From: Candidatus Pacearchaeota archaeon
GTDB taxonomy: Archaea; Nanoarchaeota; Nanoarchaeia; Pacearchaeales; GW2011-AR1
NCBI GenBank assembly: GCA_002690445.1
Contig: NZER01000476.1
Span: 1-11,344 of the forward strand
Length of the DNA stretch: 11,344 bases
Direction of reading: 5' to 3'
How positions within the stretch are numbered: position 1 is the first letter of the stretch; the number at the start of each line of letters is the position of its first letter. The position numbers and the translations under genes were made by a program. Shown piece by piece: positions 1 through 6,808 of the stretch. The notes beneath the pieces were generated by a model, which did not search any database, was not told the origin of the DNA, and saw nothing but the letters and a program-made list of their open reading frames with translations.

Positions 1-437
1 AAATGTATGTCGCTTAAATGGTCAATAATAATCCTGTTGGTTTCTTCTGGCATCGCCTTGTCGTGGCTCCGTAGCCCAGCTTCGACATGCGCCAATTTCA
101 CATCTATATCTTTGCAAACAAGGGCCGCGGCGAGGGCTGAGTTCACGTCTCCGTAGGCCATAACAATATGCGGCTTGACTTTTTTGATAATTTCTTCTAA
201 TTTGCATGAAATTTCGGAAACCTGCGAAACTGGCGTTTTACTTGATAGGCTGAGCTGGTAGTTAGGCTTTCCAATACCAAGCTGCTTTAGAAATGATAAG
301 GACATATTCTCGTCGAAATGTTGCCCAGTATGCACTACGGTCTGTTTGACTCGCTTGTTTTTTCTTAATTCAGAAATGATAGGGGCGGCCTTTGCAAAGT
401 TTGGCCTTGCCCCGATAACATGTAAAATCTTTTTCAC
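1..437 (-). CDS. wecB: UDP-N-acetylglucosamine 2-epimerase (WecB-like), 3' part cut off by window edge
   Basis: Converts UDP-GlcNAc to UDP-ManNAc in the cytoplasm, the first step towards ManNAc or ManNAcA sugars. The visible 145 N-terminal residues match the family closely: GARPNFAKAAPI near residue 9, HTGQHFDENMS at 36-46, YGDVNSALAAALV at 95-107, and HVEAGLRS with MPEETNR at 117-135. Asp97, Glu119 and Glu131 correspond in position to catalytic residues known in the E. coli enzyme. The later catalytic His lies outside the window. The start is a GTG at 437-435 that overlaps the TGA of the upstream formyltransferase (GTGA), so translation is probably coupled. No ATG lies nearby in this frame and the protein begins directly with the first beta strand (KKILHVIGARP). 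It is the last visible gene of the minus-strand sugar operon. The family assignment is secure; whether the product feeds a ManNAcA pathway is inferred from the dehydrogenase upstream. Confidence 0.92.
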   Translation of the reverse strand, partial: MKKILHVIGARPNFAKAAPIISELRKNKRVKQTVVHTGQHFDENMSLSFLKQLGIGKPNYQLSLSSKTPVSQVSEISCKLEEIIKKVKPHIVMAYGDVNSALAAALVCKDIDVKLAHVEAGLRSHDKAMPEETNRIIIDHLSDIH

Positions 438-1393
438 TTTAAAATGTTTCCCGTAATGTTGCTGTCTGAAATCCATTCGTCACACCAGCAGTCGTGATCG
501 TCTGGGGGTCTACACAACATGATATGTAAAATTTCATTATTTGCAAGTGCGATTTTAGTTCCACGGCCCTTGTTGCTCTTGATAATCTCGCCAGGCTTGT
601 ATCCAAATGCTCGGTGTTCGTTTTTTATCGCGCTCCAAACCGTAAGCCTGCCAAATTTTGTGTTGATAAAGGCTCCAGGAAACGGGTGAGTTAATGCCCT
701 GATGTGATTTAGAATTTTTTCACACGGCCAATCAAGAAAAACTTCTCCGTCCTCTGGCGTTCTTTTAAAATATCGAGTGCCCGAGTCTTGATTCTGCTTT
801 TTGAATGTGACAGCGTTTTTTGATATCTTCGGCAATGTTCTTTTAAGCATTCTTATTGCGGTACGATCGACTTTAAGGTAAGCGGTTTTAACGTCGTCCC
901 TGGATTCGATGTTAAAGGGCTCAAAATCTATGATATCGCCAGTGTCCGTAGTTGGTTCCATTTTAAACAATGAGTTGCCCCAGGGCCCTCCACCTTCAAT
1001 TATTTTCCAATTGATTATCGCTGCGCCGCGGCCAATGGGAAGGGGCGAGGGGTGTATTCCTATACAGTATTTACTGGGTAGCGATAAAATCTCTTTCTTG
1101 AAAATTTGAGACCACCCACACTGGATTATAATGTCAGGACACTTAGCGGATATCCACTCAAGTGTTTCTGTGCAGTTAACATCCTTAGCGTATAAAATAT
1201 CATTTTCAGTCCAATCGTCCATGGGGTCGTAGTTGCATTTGCTAGCCCCAGAAATGCGATCTAAATTTATGACCCCAGTAAGGGTTGTGAGTTGCCTTAA
1301 TAGTTCAGAAACCTTCCTAGCTAAAGGCGTACATCCAATCACCAAAGTTCTTAAGTCTTTTAGGTTTGGATATTCAGAATTTTCTTGGCCCAT
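434..1393 (-). CDS. Formyltransferase-fold protein, probable sugar N-formyltransferase
   Basis: 319 aa with the formyltransferase fold shared by methionyl-tRNA formyltransferase and the ArnA N-terminal domain. Enzymes of this fold move a formyl group from N10-formyl-THF to an amino group. The core motif IGIHPSPLPIGRGAA at 111-125 and TTDTGDII at 148-155 supply His114 and Asp150, spaced by 36 residues as in ArnA (His104/Asp140). The Asn two residues before the catalytic His in ArnA and Fmt is Gly112 here. Residues about 205-310 probably form the C-terminal domain. The neighbours (epimerases, sugar dehydrogenase, glycosyltransferases) point to a nucleotide-linked amino sugar as substrate rather than Met-tRNA; this is inference. 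The ATG at 1393 overlaps the upstream SGNH gene by 34 nt. A TTG (1345) or GTG (1342) just before the first beta strand (TLVIG) is a possible alternative start. Its TGA overlaps the next gene's GTG. Confidence 0.8.
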   Translation of the reverse strand: MGQENSEYPNLKDLRTLVIGCTPLARKVSELLRQLTTLTGVINLDRISGASKCNYDPMDDWTENDILYAKDVNCTETLEWISAKCPDIIIQCGWSQIFKKEILSLPSKYCIGIHPSPLPIGRGAAIINWKIIEGGGPWGNSLFKMEPTTDTGDIIDFEPFNIESRDDVKTAYLKVDRTAIRMLKRTLPKISKNAVTFKKQNQDSGTRYFKRTPEDGEVFLDWPCEKILNHIRALTHPFPGAFINTKFGRLTVWSAIKNEHRAFGYKPGEIIKSNKGRGTKIALANNEILHIMLCRPPDDHDCWCDEWISDSNITGNILK

Positions 1394-1917
1394 TTTCGAG
1401 CGATTTCAACGTTGCCTTCGTGGGTAAAATGTACATTATCTACATAATATTTTTCAATGCCGCCCATGTCACAAATTTCAAAATTAAGCTCTTCCGACAG
1501 AGAGGTTATTGCATCGTTGTAATGTTTAATATTTTTGGAGTTGTTGATATAAAGCGGCGTAAATCCTAGCTTTGGGAGAGTCGCGACAATAGGTTTCATT
1601 CCAAATATTTTAACCATATTTATGATTTGTTTTAAATTATCTTTGTATATATCGCTCGGATTATTGATTTGAGTGTCATTTGTGCCGATCATTATAAGTG
1701 CGATTTTTGCGCCATCGTGGCTTTTGAGGGCCCGCCAGGCGCGGCGAAGTAAATCCGAGCTCGTCTCCCCGTTTATCCCGTAATTATGGCATATATAAAT
1801 TTCGCCAGTTTTATCTAAAAGTGTTTTATTTAGTTCGACTGGATAAGACCTGCCATATTCATCCCTAGCGCCATAGGTAATTGAATCACCTAAGCAAACA
1901 ATTTCATTCCATATCAT
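1360..1917 (-). CDS. SGNH/GDSL-family hydrolase (esterase, deacetylase or acyltransferase)
   Basis: 185 aa, a complete small SGNH hydrolase. Block I is VCLGDSITYG with the nucleophile Ser12; a GINGETSSDLL stretch at 47-57 supplies the block II Gly; block III is MIGTNDTQ with Asn80; block V is VDNVHFTHEGN with Asp160 and His163. All catalytic and oxyanion-hole positions are therefore present. There is no signal peptide or membrane segment, so a cytoplasmic site is likely. The family removes or transfers acyl groups on carbohydrates, lipids or other esters; the substrate cannot be read from sequence. In this operon a job on an acetylated sugar intermediate or glycan is the simplest inference. 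The ATG at 1917 follows the upstream epimerase stop by 4 nt, and the 3' end overlaps the formyltransferase start by 34 nt. Confidence 0.88.
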   Translation of the reverse strand: MIWNEIVCLGDSITYGARDEYGRSYPVELNKTLLDKTGEIYICHNYGINGETSSDLLRRAWRALKSHDGAKIALIMIGTNDTQINNPSDIYKDNLKQIINMVKIFGMKPIVATLPKLGFTPLYINNSKNIKHYNDAITSLSEELNFEICDMGGIEKYYVDNVHFTHEGNVEIARKWAKKILNIQT

Positions 1918-1921
1918 GATG

Positions 1922-2932
1922 CTAGTACCAGTTTACTTTTGGATACTCATCCTCGGGTTGGTTTGCGCCTGGGTCTTCTTCTGGGGTATAGAATTCACGC
2001 ATCCAATCAATCGTGCGAGCCACTCCTTCGTCCAATGATACCGTACATTCATGGTTTAAGTCCTGCTTGGCTTTATCACAATTAACGACCTTATCTTTTG
2101 TCGTGAGAGCCTCTAAGTTCTCGTCGTAATTAACTAGTTGACGGTCAGCGCCAGTATATTTTAGTATTATGTCTACTAAATCTTCTATACTGTGAGTGTA
2201 TTCATTGGCTATGTTATAAATTTCTCCAGCTTTGAAATTATCAGCTATATTGCCAAAAGTCTTAACCGCATCATCTATGAACGTGCTTGTTCTTGTGTGT
2301 CCCTTGAATACTGTTATCGGCCTGCCGTGCAAAAGGCCGTAGGAGAACAAACAGTTAACGCTCCTGAACGGATGATACCATTCCCCTGGCCCGTATGTAT
2401 TAAAAAATCTAACAATTACTGTTTCCGTATTATGTAAAATTTTAGAATTTTTTATTTGCATTTCATTGACTCTTTTACTCATGGCATAGTCATTTAGTTG
2501 GTCAATTGGTTGCTTTGTTAGGACTTCTTCATACATGACATCTTTATAGTCTCCATAAACTTCTGACGAGGAAGCGTGAACCAGCTTGAATCCGTGCTTC
2601 TCTTGCAGTCTGATAATATGCTTAGTTCCTATTGCGTTTGTCTTCCAAACTTGTTCGTAAAAATTCTCACCATTCCACCTTCCGAATTCGGCGGCACAAT
2701 GATAAATTAAATCTGGCTTAACATATTCGATAATATCGCTGATTTGCCTATAGTTTCCCACGTCACAGCGAAAAAAATTGTCATTTTCAACCTTGCCTAG
2801 TCCGTGGCCATAAACATTGTTCGAGTGAGCAAGGTCGATTCCGAATACGCTATGCGACTTATCGCTTAAAAGTTTGGTAAGTTTACTTCCGATAACCCCC
2901 TCGGATCCAGTAATTAAAATTTTCTTTCCCAT
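1922..2932 (-). CDS. NAD-dependent sugar epimerase/dehydratase (extended SDR)
   Basis: 336 aa from the chosen start. The extended short-chain dehydrogenase/reductase fold acts on nucleotide sugars (epimerases, 4,6-dehydratases, decarboxylases). The start MGKKILITGSEGVIGSKL gives the TGxxGxxG NAD-binding motif at residues 8-15. Further signs are HCAAEFGR near 78-85, SSSEVYG at 121-127, the catalytic Tyr149 and Lys153 in YAMSK, RFFNTYGPGEWY at 175-186, and RTSTFIDDAV at 214-223, typical of UDP/dTDP-sugar enzymes. The exact reaction is not resolved. The frame stays open upstream to an ATG at 2992, but that would add 20 residues overlapping the end of the dehydrogenase and push the NAD motif inwards. 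The ATG at 2932 sits 4 nt after the upstream stop, like its neighbours, and is preferred. The downstream SGNH gene starts 4 nt after the TAG. Confidence 0.9.
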   Translation of the reverse strand: MGKKILITGSEGVIGSKLTKLLSDKSHSVFGIDLAHSNNVYGHGLGKVENDNFFRCDVGNYRQISDIIEYVKPDLIYHCAAEFGRWNGENFYEQVWKTNAIGTKHIIRLQEKHGFKLVHASSSEVYGDYKDVMYEEVLTKQPIDQLNDYAMSKRVNEMQIKNSKILHNTETVIVRFFNTYGPGEWYHPFRSVNCLFSYGLLHGRPITVFKGHTRTSTFIDDAVKTFGNIADNFKAGEIYNIANEYTHSIEDLVDIILKYTGADRQLVNYDENLEALTTKDKVVNCDKAKQDLNHECTVSLDEGVARTIDWMREFYTPEEDPGANQPEDEYPKVNWY

Positions 2933-2936
2933 AGGT

Positions 2937-3764
2937 TTAATAGTCGTAAGAGGGCTCGCCTCTGACTTCAATATTTTTATTCCAGGCACCATTCATAACT
3001 AACGGGTCTACTCCGAGTTTCTCTATAAAATGAATAAAAGCCTGAAGGTCCTTTGGGAAACACTTCCCCCCAAAGCCTGGCTTTCCGTCTGGGCCTGGAA
3101 TGTTTGTATGGGAGTCGCCAGCCCTAGAGTCCCCAACGAATCCTTGAATGGCTTTATCCCAATCAGCTCCGATTTGCTCTGCTACTTGTTTAGCTTCGTT
3201 TAAAAATGAGAGCCTGACCGAGAAGTAACAATTTAGAAGATACTTGATAAATTCAGTAGTGACGGTATTGGTCATTAAGTATTTAACTGATGTAAATCGA
3301 TTTTCGTAAATACCCCTAACTTTCTCGCCGTCTTCTGGGTTATCTGCCCCAATTAAGATCTGAGCGGAGTTTATGAAATCCCATTTAGCCCTTCTTTCGG
3401 TTAAGAACTCTGGATTGGAGACAACTCTAACTCCGTATTTCTCAGAAAGGCTGCGGCATGTTCCTGGCAGTACGGTAGACTTGATAACGATAATCTTGTC
3501 TTTGCTCATTTCTGAAATTTCCCTAACTACGCCATCCACGATTGACAGGTCTATGTCCCAGTCGTCTTTTGGTGGTGTTGGTACGCCCACAAAAAGGAAA
3601 TCGGAAGAGTCGACGGTATCTTCGAAGCTGTCTACCGAGTTTTGAGGGTTCTTGTCATAAATTTTTACTTGGCACTTTTCGGGGCAGCTATGATTTGATG
3701 TTCCAAAACCATAAGCCACCGCAGAGCCAACGAATCCATTACCTATAATGCCAATCTTGTCCAT
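2937..3764 (-). CDS. Short UDP-glucose/UDP-ManNAc-type 6-dehydrogenase lacking the C-terminal domain
   Basis: 275 aa. NAD-dependent four-electron oxidation of a UDP-sugar C6 alcohol to a uronic acid is expected. Visible motifs: GIIGNGFVGSAVAYGF (residues 5-20, NAD fold), FVGVPTPP at 58-65, VIKSTVLPGT at 93-102, VVSNPEFLTERRA at 114-126, the central helix with Lys174 and Asn178, GDSRAGDSHTNIPGPDG at 211-227, and GFGGKCFPKDL at 230-240 with catalytic Cys235. Full-length family members are usually about 390-450 aa and carry a third domain after the Cys that helps bind UDP; here only about 40 residues follow it. No remainder exists downstream because the epimerase starts 4 nt after the stop, so this is a naturally short form and not a broken gene. 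Pairing with WecB would suit UDP-ManNAc, but UDP-glucose is equally possible. The ATG shares one base with the upstream TAA (TAATG). Confidence 0.9.
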   Translation of the reverse strand: MDKIGIIGNGFVGSAVAYGFGTSNHSCPEKCQVKIYDKNPQNSVDSFEDTVDSSDFLFVGVPTPPKDDWDIDLSIVDGVVREISEMSKDKIIVIKSTVLPGTCRSLSEKYGVRVVSNPEFLTERRAKWDFINSAQILIGADNPEDGEKVRGIYENRFTSVKYLMTNTVTTEFIKYLLNCYFSVRLSFLNEAKQVAEQIGADWDKAIQGFVGDSRAGDSHTNIPGPDGKPGFGGKCFPKDLQAFIHFIEKLGVDPLVMNGAWNKNIEVRGEPSYDY

Positions 3765-4735
3765 TATTTAATATTTAATATTTTTCTTATTTTTTCAATA
3801 AAAATTGATGCATAAAATTGCTGATTAAACTTTTGCGATAACGAAAATCCGCGATCCGTAACTTGTTTTAACTTATTTTCATTATCCAAATATTCCTTGA
3901 GCTTTGTAACGATTGCGTCATTCGTATCTTTGAGGTTAATCTCTATGACAAACTTTCTAAAGAAAGCTTGGGTTTCGTCTGGGATATCTGCCGCTATCGC
4001 GCTTCTGCACATTGGTATTTCGACATATTTTCCAAATCTGCTTTTCGGCTCGCCAGAACATGTTACGCAAATCTTTGAGGAGTTCATTGCTTTTGCAAAT
4101 TCGATTGCGTACTTGTCCGTGTGGGCGTCAGATAAGTCGTAGCCAGGGTGCTGGAAAATCCTAGTATTATAATCCCCTGACATTGACATTAATACTTCCA
4201 CCATCTTGTGTCTCAGCGGATAGTGGACTCCGAGCTTTGTTGTTACATTGATGGCGCCAACCAATAAAATATCTATCGTCTTTTCGAGCTTATAGTCTTT
4301 GAAAACAGTATGTTCCGCGCAGTGGGGAATATTGATAAGCTTGACGTTTTTATCTATTTTTATCTCTAGGCCGATTTTATCTGACCAGTCACCGAAATCA
4401 TTCTGGTGGTGACATACGATTATGTCCGCTTTTGATTCGTTAATTTCTTTTGCGGTCCATTTTTTATCGTACATCTCATTGTATCTTACGCATTTTTTAA
4501 ATTGAGAATCTGCGAACCCTTTTATTTCTAGGGGTTTATATCCAATAATTAAATCTGGCTTAAAGTTGTTTTTGGCCAAGTTCTTGTCGACGGGTTCGTT
4601 GCTGTCCCAGTTATCCCAGTTCGGTCCGCCCCAGAAGACATTTGAGAATTCAGATATAGCCTTTATTGAATGAAATCTCACCCTCGACATTTTATGCAAG
4701 TAATATTTTCTATCACATAGATAAGCTATTTTCAT
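3764..4735 (-). CDS. Glycosyltransferase, GT-B-like (group 1 type)
   Basis: 323 aa. The N-terminal half (MKIAYLCDRKYYLHKMSRVRF) looks like an alpha/beta domain, with FKPDLIIGYKPL at 58-69. The C-terminal half starts near 155 (DILLVGAINV) and includes RIFQHPGYDL at 192-201, SSKICVTCSGEPKSRFGKYVEI at about 219-240, and PMCRSAIAADIPDE at 241-254. That pattern of a conserved E followed by small residues and a capped loop is how many GT-B enzymes hold the nucleotide-sugar donor, and it resembles CgeB/group-1 type proteins. Donor and acceptor are unknown. The family call rests on motif pattern and context, not on a signature residue. Its ATG overlaps the upstream stop as ATGA, and its TAA overlaps the dehydrogenase ATG, so it sits in a fully coupled stretch. 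Confidence 0.72.
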   Translation of the reverse strand: MKIAYLCDRKYYLHKMSRVRFHSIKAISEFSNVFWGGPNWDNWDSNEPVDKNLAKNNFKPDLIIGYKPLEIKGFADSQFKKCVRYNEMYDKKWTAKEINESKADIIVCHHQNDFGDWSDKIGLEIKIDKNVKLINIPHCAEHTVFKDYKLEKTIDILLVGAINVTTKLGVHYPLRHKMVEVLMSMSGDYNTRIFQHPGYDLSDAHTDKYAIEFAKAMNSSKICVTCSGEPKSRFGKYVEIPMCRSAIAADIPDETQAFFRKFVIEINLKDTNDAIVTKLKEYLDNENKLKQVTDRGFSLSQKFNQQFYASIFIEKIRKILNIK

Positions 4736-5460
4736 TTTATTTCGTATTTAATTTTTAATTTTTCTAACAAACAGTCCTCGTGGAACTTCTGGTTTTTGCT
4801 GACCCCTGCCCTTCTCCACATTTCATTCCATAAGTGCAGGGTATAAGAGTTTGTTAAATCTATGGTTCCAAAAGTTTCATCAAATAGCATTCCGAATTGC
4901 TCAAATCCTATTGGGTTAAACCATTCCCAGGGCTTTACATAGTTTGCAAGGCCGAGGTCTAGCACGGCCTTTTTGACTAGTCTCGGGCCAACGGTTCCCC
5001 ATTCTAGGGTCTCCTTGTCTTGCTGCCTGCAGAAATTATAGCAGAATTTAGAGAATTCACTACCCGCTGGAGATTTAATTATTCCAGAAGTTATGTGAGA
5101 ATCTCCGTCTGAGGTTTTTTCGCTAGCAAACACGAAGTCATCTTTTAGGTCTATTTTCTTAAGGCACACTATATCCGTATCTGTCCACCAGCCGCCAACA
5201 AGCTCTAGCATTTTGTACCTAAAATAATTAGAAAACGCAGAGAAACTTCCTTTCCCTATTCCTTTGTTATACGCAAAGACGTCAGATTCGGGTAAAATAT
5301 CATTCGCGTTTTTTAATTCACACCCCCCAGGGAGGCCTTCTATTTCATTGTAAGAATAAAGATGGAACTCATGTCCATTATTTATATATGAAGAAATACA
5401 AAGCCGTTCTACTTGTGAAAGCTTCTTTCCTATCCATAAGCTTTGAATCGTGTTACTCAT
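4732..5460 (-). CDS. Glycosyltransferase with DXD motif (GT32-like, capsular polysaccharide type)
   Basis: 242 aa from the chosen start. The opening NTIQSLWIGKKLSQVE is the usual IPK-x-IHxxWxG-like entry of GT32 enzymes. FSAFSNYFRYKMLELVGGWW followed by TDTD (Asp94/Asp96) is the donor- and metal-binding DXD motif. GTVGPRLV at 155-162 and LHLWNEMW around His209/Trp211 also fit the family. These enzymes transfer a sugar from a nucleotide donor; here the acceptor could be a capsule-like or virion-linked glycan. No signal or membrane segment is visible. The frame is open upstream to 5544, but the extra 28 residues would lie inside the preceding gene and have no family match. The ATG at 5460 overlaps the upstream TAA by 8 nt and is preferred. 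It ends in an ATGA overlap with the next gene. Confidence 0.87.
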   Translation of the reverse strand: MSNTIQSLWIGKKLSQVERLCISSYINNGHEFHLYSYNEIEGLPGGCELKNANDILPESDVFAYNKGIGKGSFSAFSNYFRYKMLELVGGWWTDTDIVCLKKIDLKDDFVFASEKTSDGDSHITSGIIKSPAGSEFSKFCYNFCRQQDKETLEWGTVGPRLVKKAVLDLGLANYVKPWEWFNPIGFEQFGMLFDETFGTIDLTNSYTLHLWNEMWRRAGVSKNQKFHEDCLLEKLKIKYEIK

Positions 5461-6415
5461 CGCTTGCCCACTTGATTGTTTCGTTGTAAAGCGGATCTCC
5501 CTCCATAAACCACCTCGTGTCTGATAGCGCCCCACCGTGAGCATCTGAAAGTTTTTTCCAGCTTTCTTCTAGTGTTCGATTTTTAAAATGTCTAACCAAA
5601 CCCATTCTCAATACGTCGGCGGATTCTGCCGCGAGGCCAGAGTTATACAGAGCCGCCGCAAACTGAACGATAACTTCTGGCGGAAAATCTAAATCCATCT
5701 TCTTTACCCACTCATGCGTCCTGGCGTTCTCCCTGCGGCGAGCAAATCTGCCAAGATTTGTGTATATTGGGTCATCGTGAAAGGCAACTGAATTGTGATT
5801 ATGTTTGATCTTAAACCCAGAGTCCCTGCACCTTTTGGCGAAGTAAGTATCCTCGTTATGTTTTCCTTCTGAATAATCTTTTAAATTGCTCATACTGTAG
5901 ATCTCGGAAGAGTCGTATTGTATTTTTTCGGAAACATATTTTTTCATTAGCCAGCTACACCCCCCAGACATATAAAGGTGATCGTCTTCTTGATCCGCCT
6001 CAAGTATGACATGGCCGTTTTTAGGGCTCTGGTAGCACGCGTGGTCCCAGAATCTGCCACCGTCTGGCACCCTGATCTGACAGGTTAGAACATCATATTC
6101 CTGGTCAAACTTGAGTAGGTTTTTATACCAGTTTTTCGTCAGAAGCAAATCGTCATCAAGTATAACAATATTTTCGTATTGAGCTTTTTTGCAACCAGTA
6201 TTTCGCATTACGCCTAGCTCCCCCTTGCTTGCTGCATCGGTTTCCTGGATTCTGATCACATTTTTTGAAGAAAAACGTCCCCCTTGGAGGTCTTTTACGT
6301 TCCCGACTATGATTGATTCATAATTTTTAATCCTCTGCAACCCTATACTCGATAGCAATCTTTTTACGTGGTCCGCCTTTTTACCACCAGTAATTATCAC
6401 GAAGCTGACATTCAT
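5453..6415 (-). CDS. Glycosyltransferase, GT-A fold (GT2-like), with C-terminal helical extension
   Basis: 320 aa. The N-terminus MNVSFVIITGGKKADHVKRLLSSI is the typical first strand and helix of GT2 enzymes. GVMRNTGCKKA at 68-78 precedes VILDDDLLL, whose Asp87-Asp89 are the metal/nucleotide DXD. A conserved MSGGCSWLMKK lies at 149-159, and HNEDTYFAKRC has Glu188-Asp189 in the position of the catalytic ED pair. After about residue 235 comes an extra segment; VIVQFAAALYNSGLAAESADVL at about 248-269 looks like one TPR-style helical hairpin, which might bind a partner. The start ATG lies 2 nt after the stop of the DNA-binding protein gene, and the 3' end overlaps the next gene by 8 nt. Sugar specificity cannot be read. 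Confidence 0.87.
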   Translation of the reverse strand: MNVSFVIITGGKKADHVKRLLSSIGLQRIKNYESIIVGNVKDLQGGRFSSKNVIRIQETDAASKGELGVMRNTGCKKAQYENIVILDDDLLLTKNWYKNLLKFDQEYDVLTCQIRVPDGGRFWDHACYQSPKNGHVILEADQEDDHLYMSGGCSWLMKKYVSEKIQYDSSEIYSMSNLKDYSEGKHNEDTYFAKRCRDSGFKIKHNHNSVAFHDDPIYTNLGRFARRRENARTHEWVKKMDLDFPPEVIVQFAAALYNSGLAAESADVLRMGLVRHFKNRTLEESWKKLSDAHGGALSDTRWFMEGDPLYNETIKWASDE

Positions 6416-6417
6416 TA

Positions 6418-6732
6418 TTAATTTCTCACTAATCGGCCTTTGACTTTAAAGACGTTTTTGGCTTTAACAAAAGTTTTTAACTTTGTTTGGGTGTTTCTGA
6501 TTGTCCTTTTTCGTTCGATATGCTTTGCGCCCTCTAGCCTACTTAAGCTTCGCTTAAGCGTTCTCTCATTAACGCTGAGCTCTTCCGACATTTTTTCTAG
6601 GGGCATGTAGATACATTCCTTGCTGCCTACTTTTTTAATCAAGTAGATATAGGTCTTTAGATCACAGTCTTTTAACTGCCCAGAAACAACATCTTCAAAA
6701 ATTTCGTTTGGAACTCTAATGAAGTAGTTCAT
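6418..6732 (-). CDS. Small winged-helix/HTH DNA-binding protein heading the glycan operon
   Basis: 104 aa. Residues about 44-75 (PLEKMSEELSVNERTLKRSL and on to LEGAKHIERKR) form a clear helix-turn-helix followed by a probable wing. The N-terminus (YFIRVPNEIFEDVVSGQLKD) and the HTH layout resemble the HTH domain of phage replication initiators and of small transcription regulators. The last 30 residues are rich in Lys and Arg. It is the first gene after promoter P-minus, and the GT2 gene follows 2 nt after its stop, so regulator and glycan genes are one transcript. Palindromes of the form GACA-N4-TGTC in its own promoter make autoregulation plausible (inference). A replication role is the alternative, given the AT-rich region next door. 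No strong Shine-Dalgarno precedes the ATG. Confidence 0.7.
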   Translation of the reverse strand: MNYFIRVPNEIFEDVVSGQLKDCDLKTYIYLIKKVGSKECIYMPLEKMSEELSVNERTLKRSLSRLEGAKHIERKRTIRNTQTKLKTFVKAKNVFKVKGRLVRN

Positions 6733-6766
6733 CTGTTTATTCTACCAGAAAGGACAAATTTGTCAA
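6733..6766 (-). promoter_or_regulatory. Sigma-70-type promoter of the minus-strand glycan operon, near-leaderless
   Basis: On the minus strand a perfect TTGACA (-35, at 6766-6761) is followed after 16 nt by TAGAAT (-10, at 6744-6739; 5 of 6 to TATAAT). Only six bases (AAACAG) separate the -10 from the ATG at 6732, so transcription should begin at or very near the start codon. The mRNA would be leaderless or nearly so. This is the only convincing promoter seen for the nine minus-strand genes. A TSS has not been measured; the call rests on consensus match and spacing. Confidence 0.72.
6753..6764. promoter_or_regulatory. Operator-like palindrome GACAAATTTGTC overlapping the operon -35
   Basis: A perfect 12-bp dyad, GACAAATTTGTC. 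Its TGTC end (plus strand) is part of the minus-strand TTGACA, so a protein bound here would block polymerase. A second GACA-N4-TGTC site starts exactly 42 bp away (6795), about four helical turns, which places both on the same DNA face. The small winged-helix protein encoded right beside it is the natural candidate ligand (inference). Confidence 0.55.
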
Positions 6767-6778
6767 CCATATTTTTTT

Positions 6779-6806
6779 TGTCCCATTGGGGTGGGACAGT
6801 TTTGTC
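6779..6806. promoter_or_regulatory. Second operator-like cluster: TGTCCCA/TGGGACA inverted repeat and GACAGTTTTGTC
   Basis: TGTCCCA at 6779-6785 and TGGGACA at 6792-6798 are a perfect 7-bp inverted repeat around TTGGGG. The second arm overlaps GACAGTTTTGTC (6795-6806), which has the same GACA-N4-TGTC form as the dyad at 6753-6764. The T-run lies before the stem on the plus strand, and on the minus strand As follow it, so it is not a terminator for either direction. It reads better as a protein-binding site. Confidence 0.45.
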
Positions 6807-6808
6807 AC

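Noticed and set aside
22..207. Minus-strand open frame of 61 codons
   Set aside because: It lies inside the WecB-like gene in another frame; the WecB frame has unmistakable family motifs throughout.
2933..2992. N-terminal extension of the epimerase to an ATG at 2992
   Set aside because: It overlaps the end of the dehydrogenase gene and would displace the NAD-binding motif from the N-terminus; the ATG at 2932, 4 nt after the stop, fits the operon pattern.
5379..5386. TATAAATA on the minus strand, the T4 late promoter octamer
   Set aside because: It encodes part of the GT32-like protein, is the only exact copy noticed, and such octamers arise easily in AT-rich DNA.
5461..5544. Upstream extension of the GT32-like gene
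   Set aside because: The 28 extra residues sit inside the preceding gene and show no family features; the ATG at 5460 overlaps the upstream stop.
6779..6798. Inverted repeat next to a T-run as a terminator
   Set aside because: The T-run precedes the stem on the plus strand and only As follow it on the minus strand, so it has the wrong polarity for either direction.
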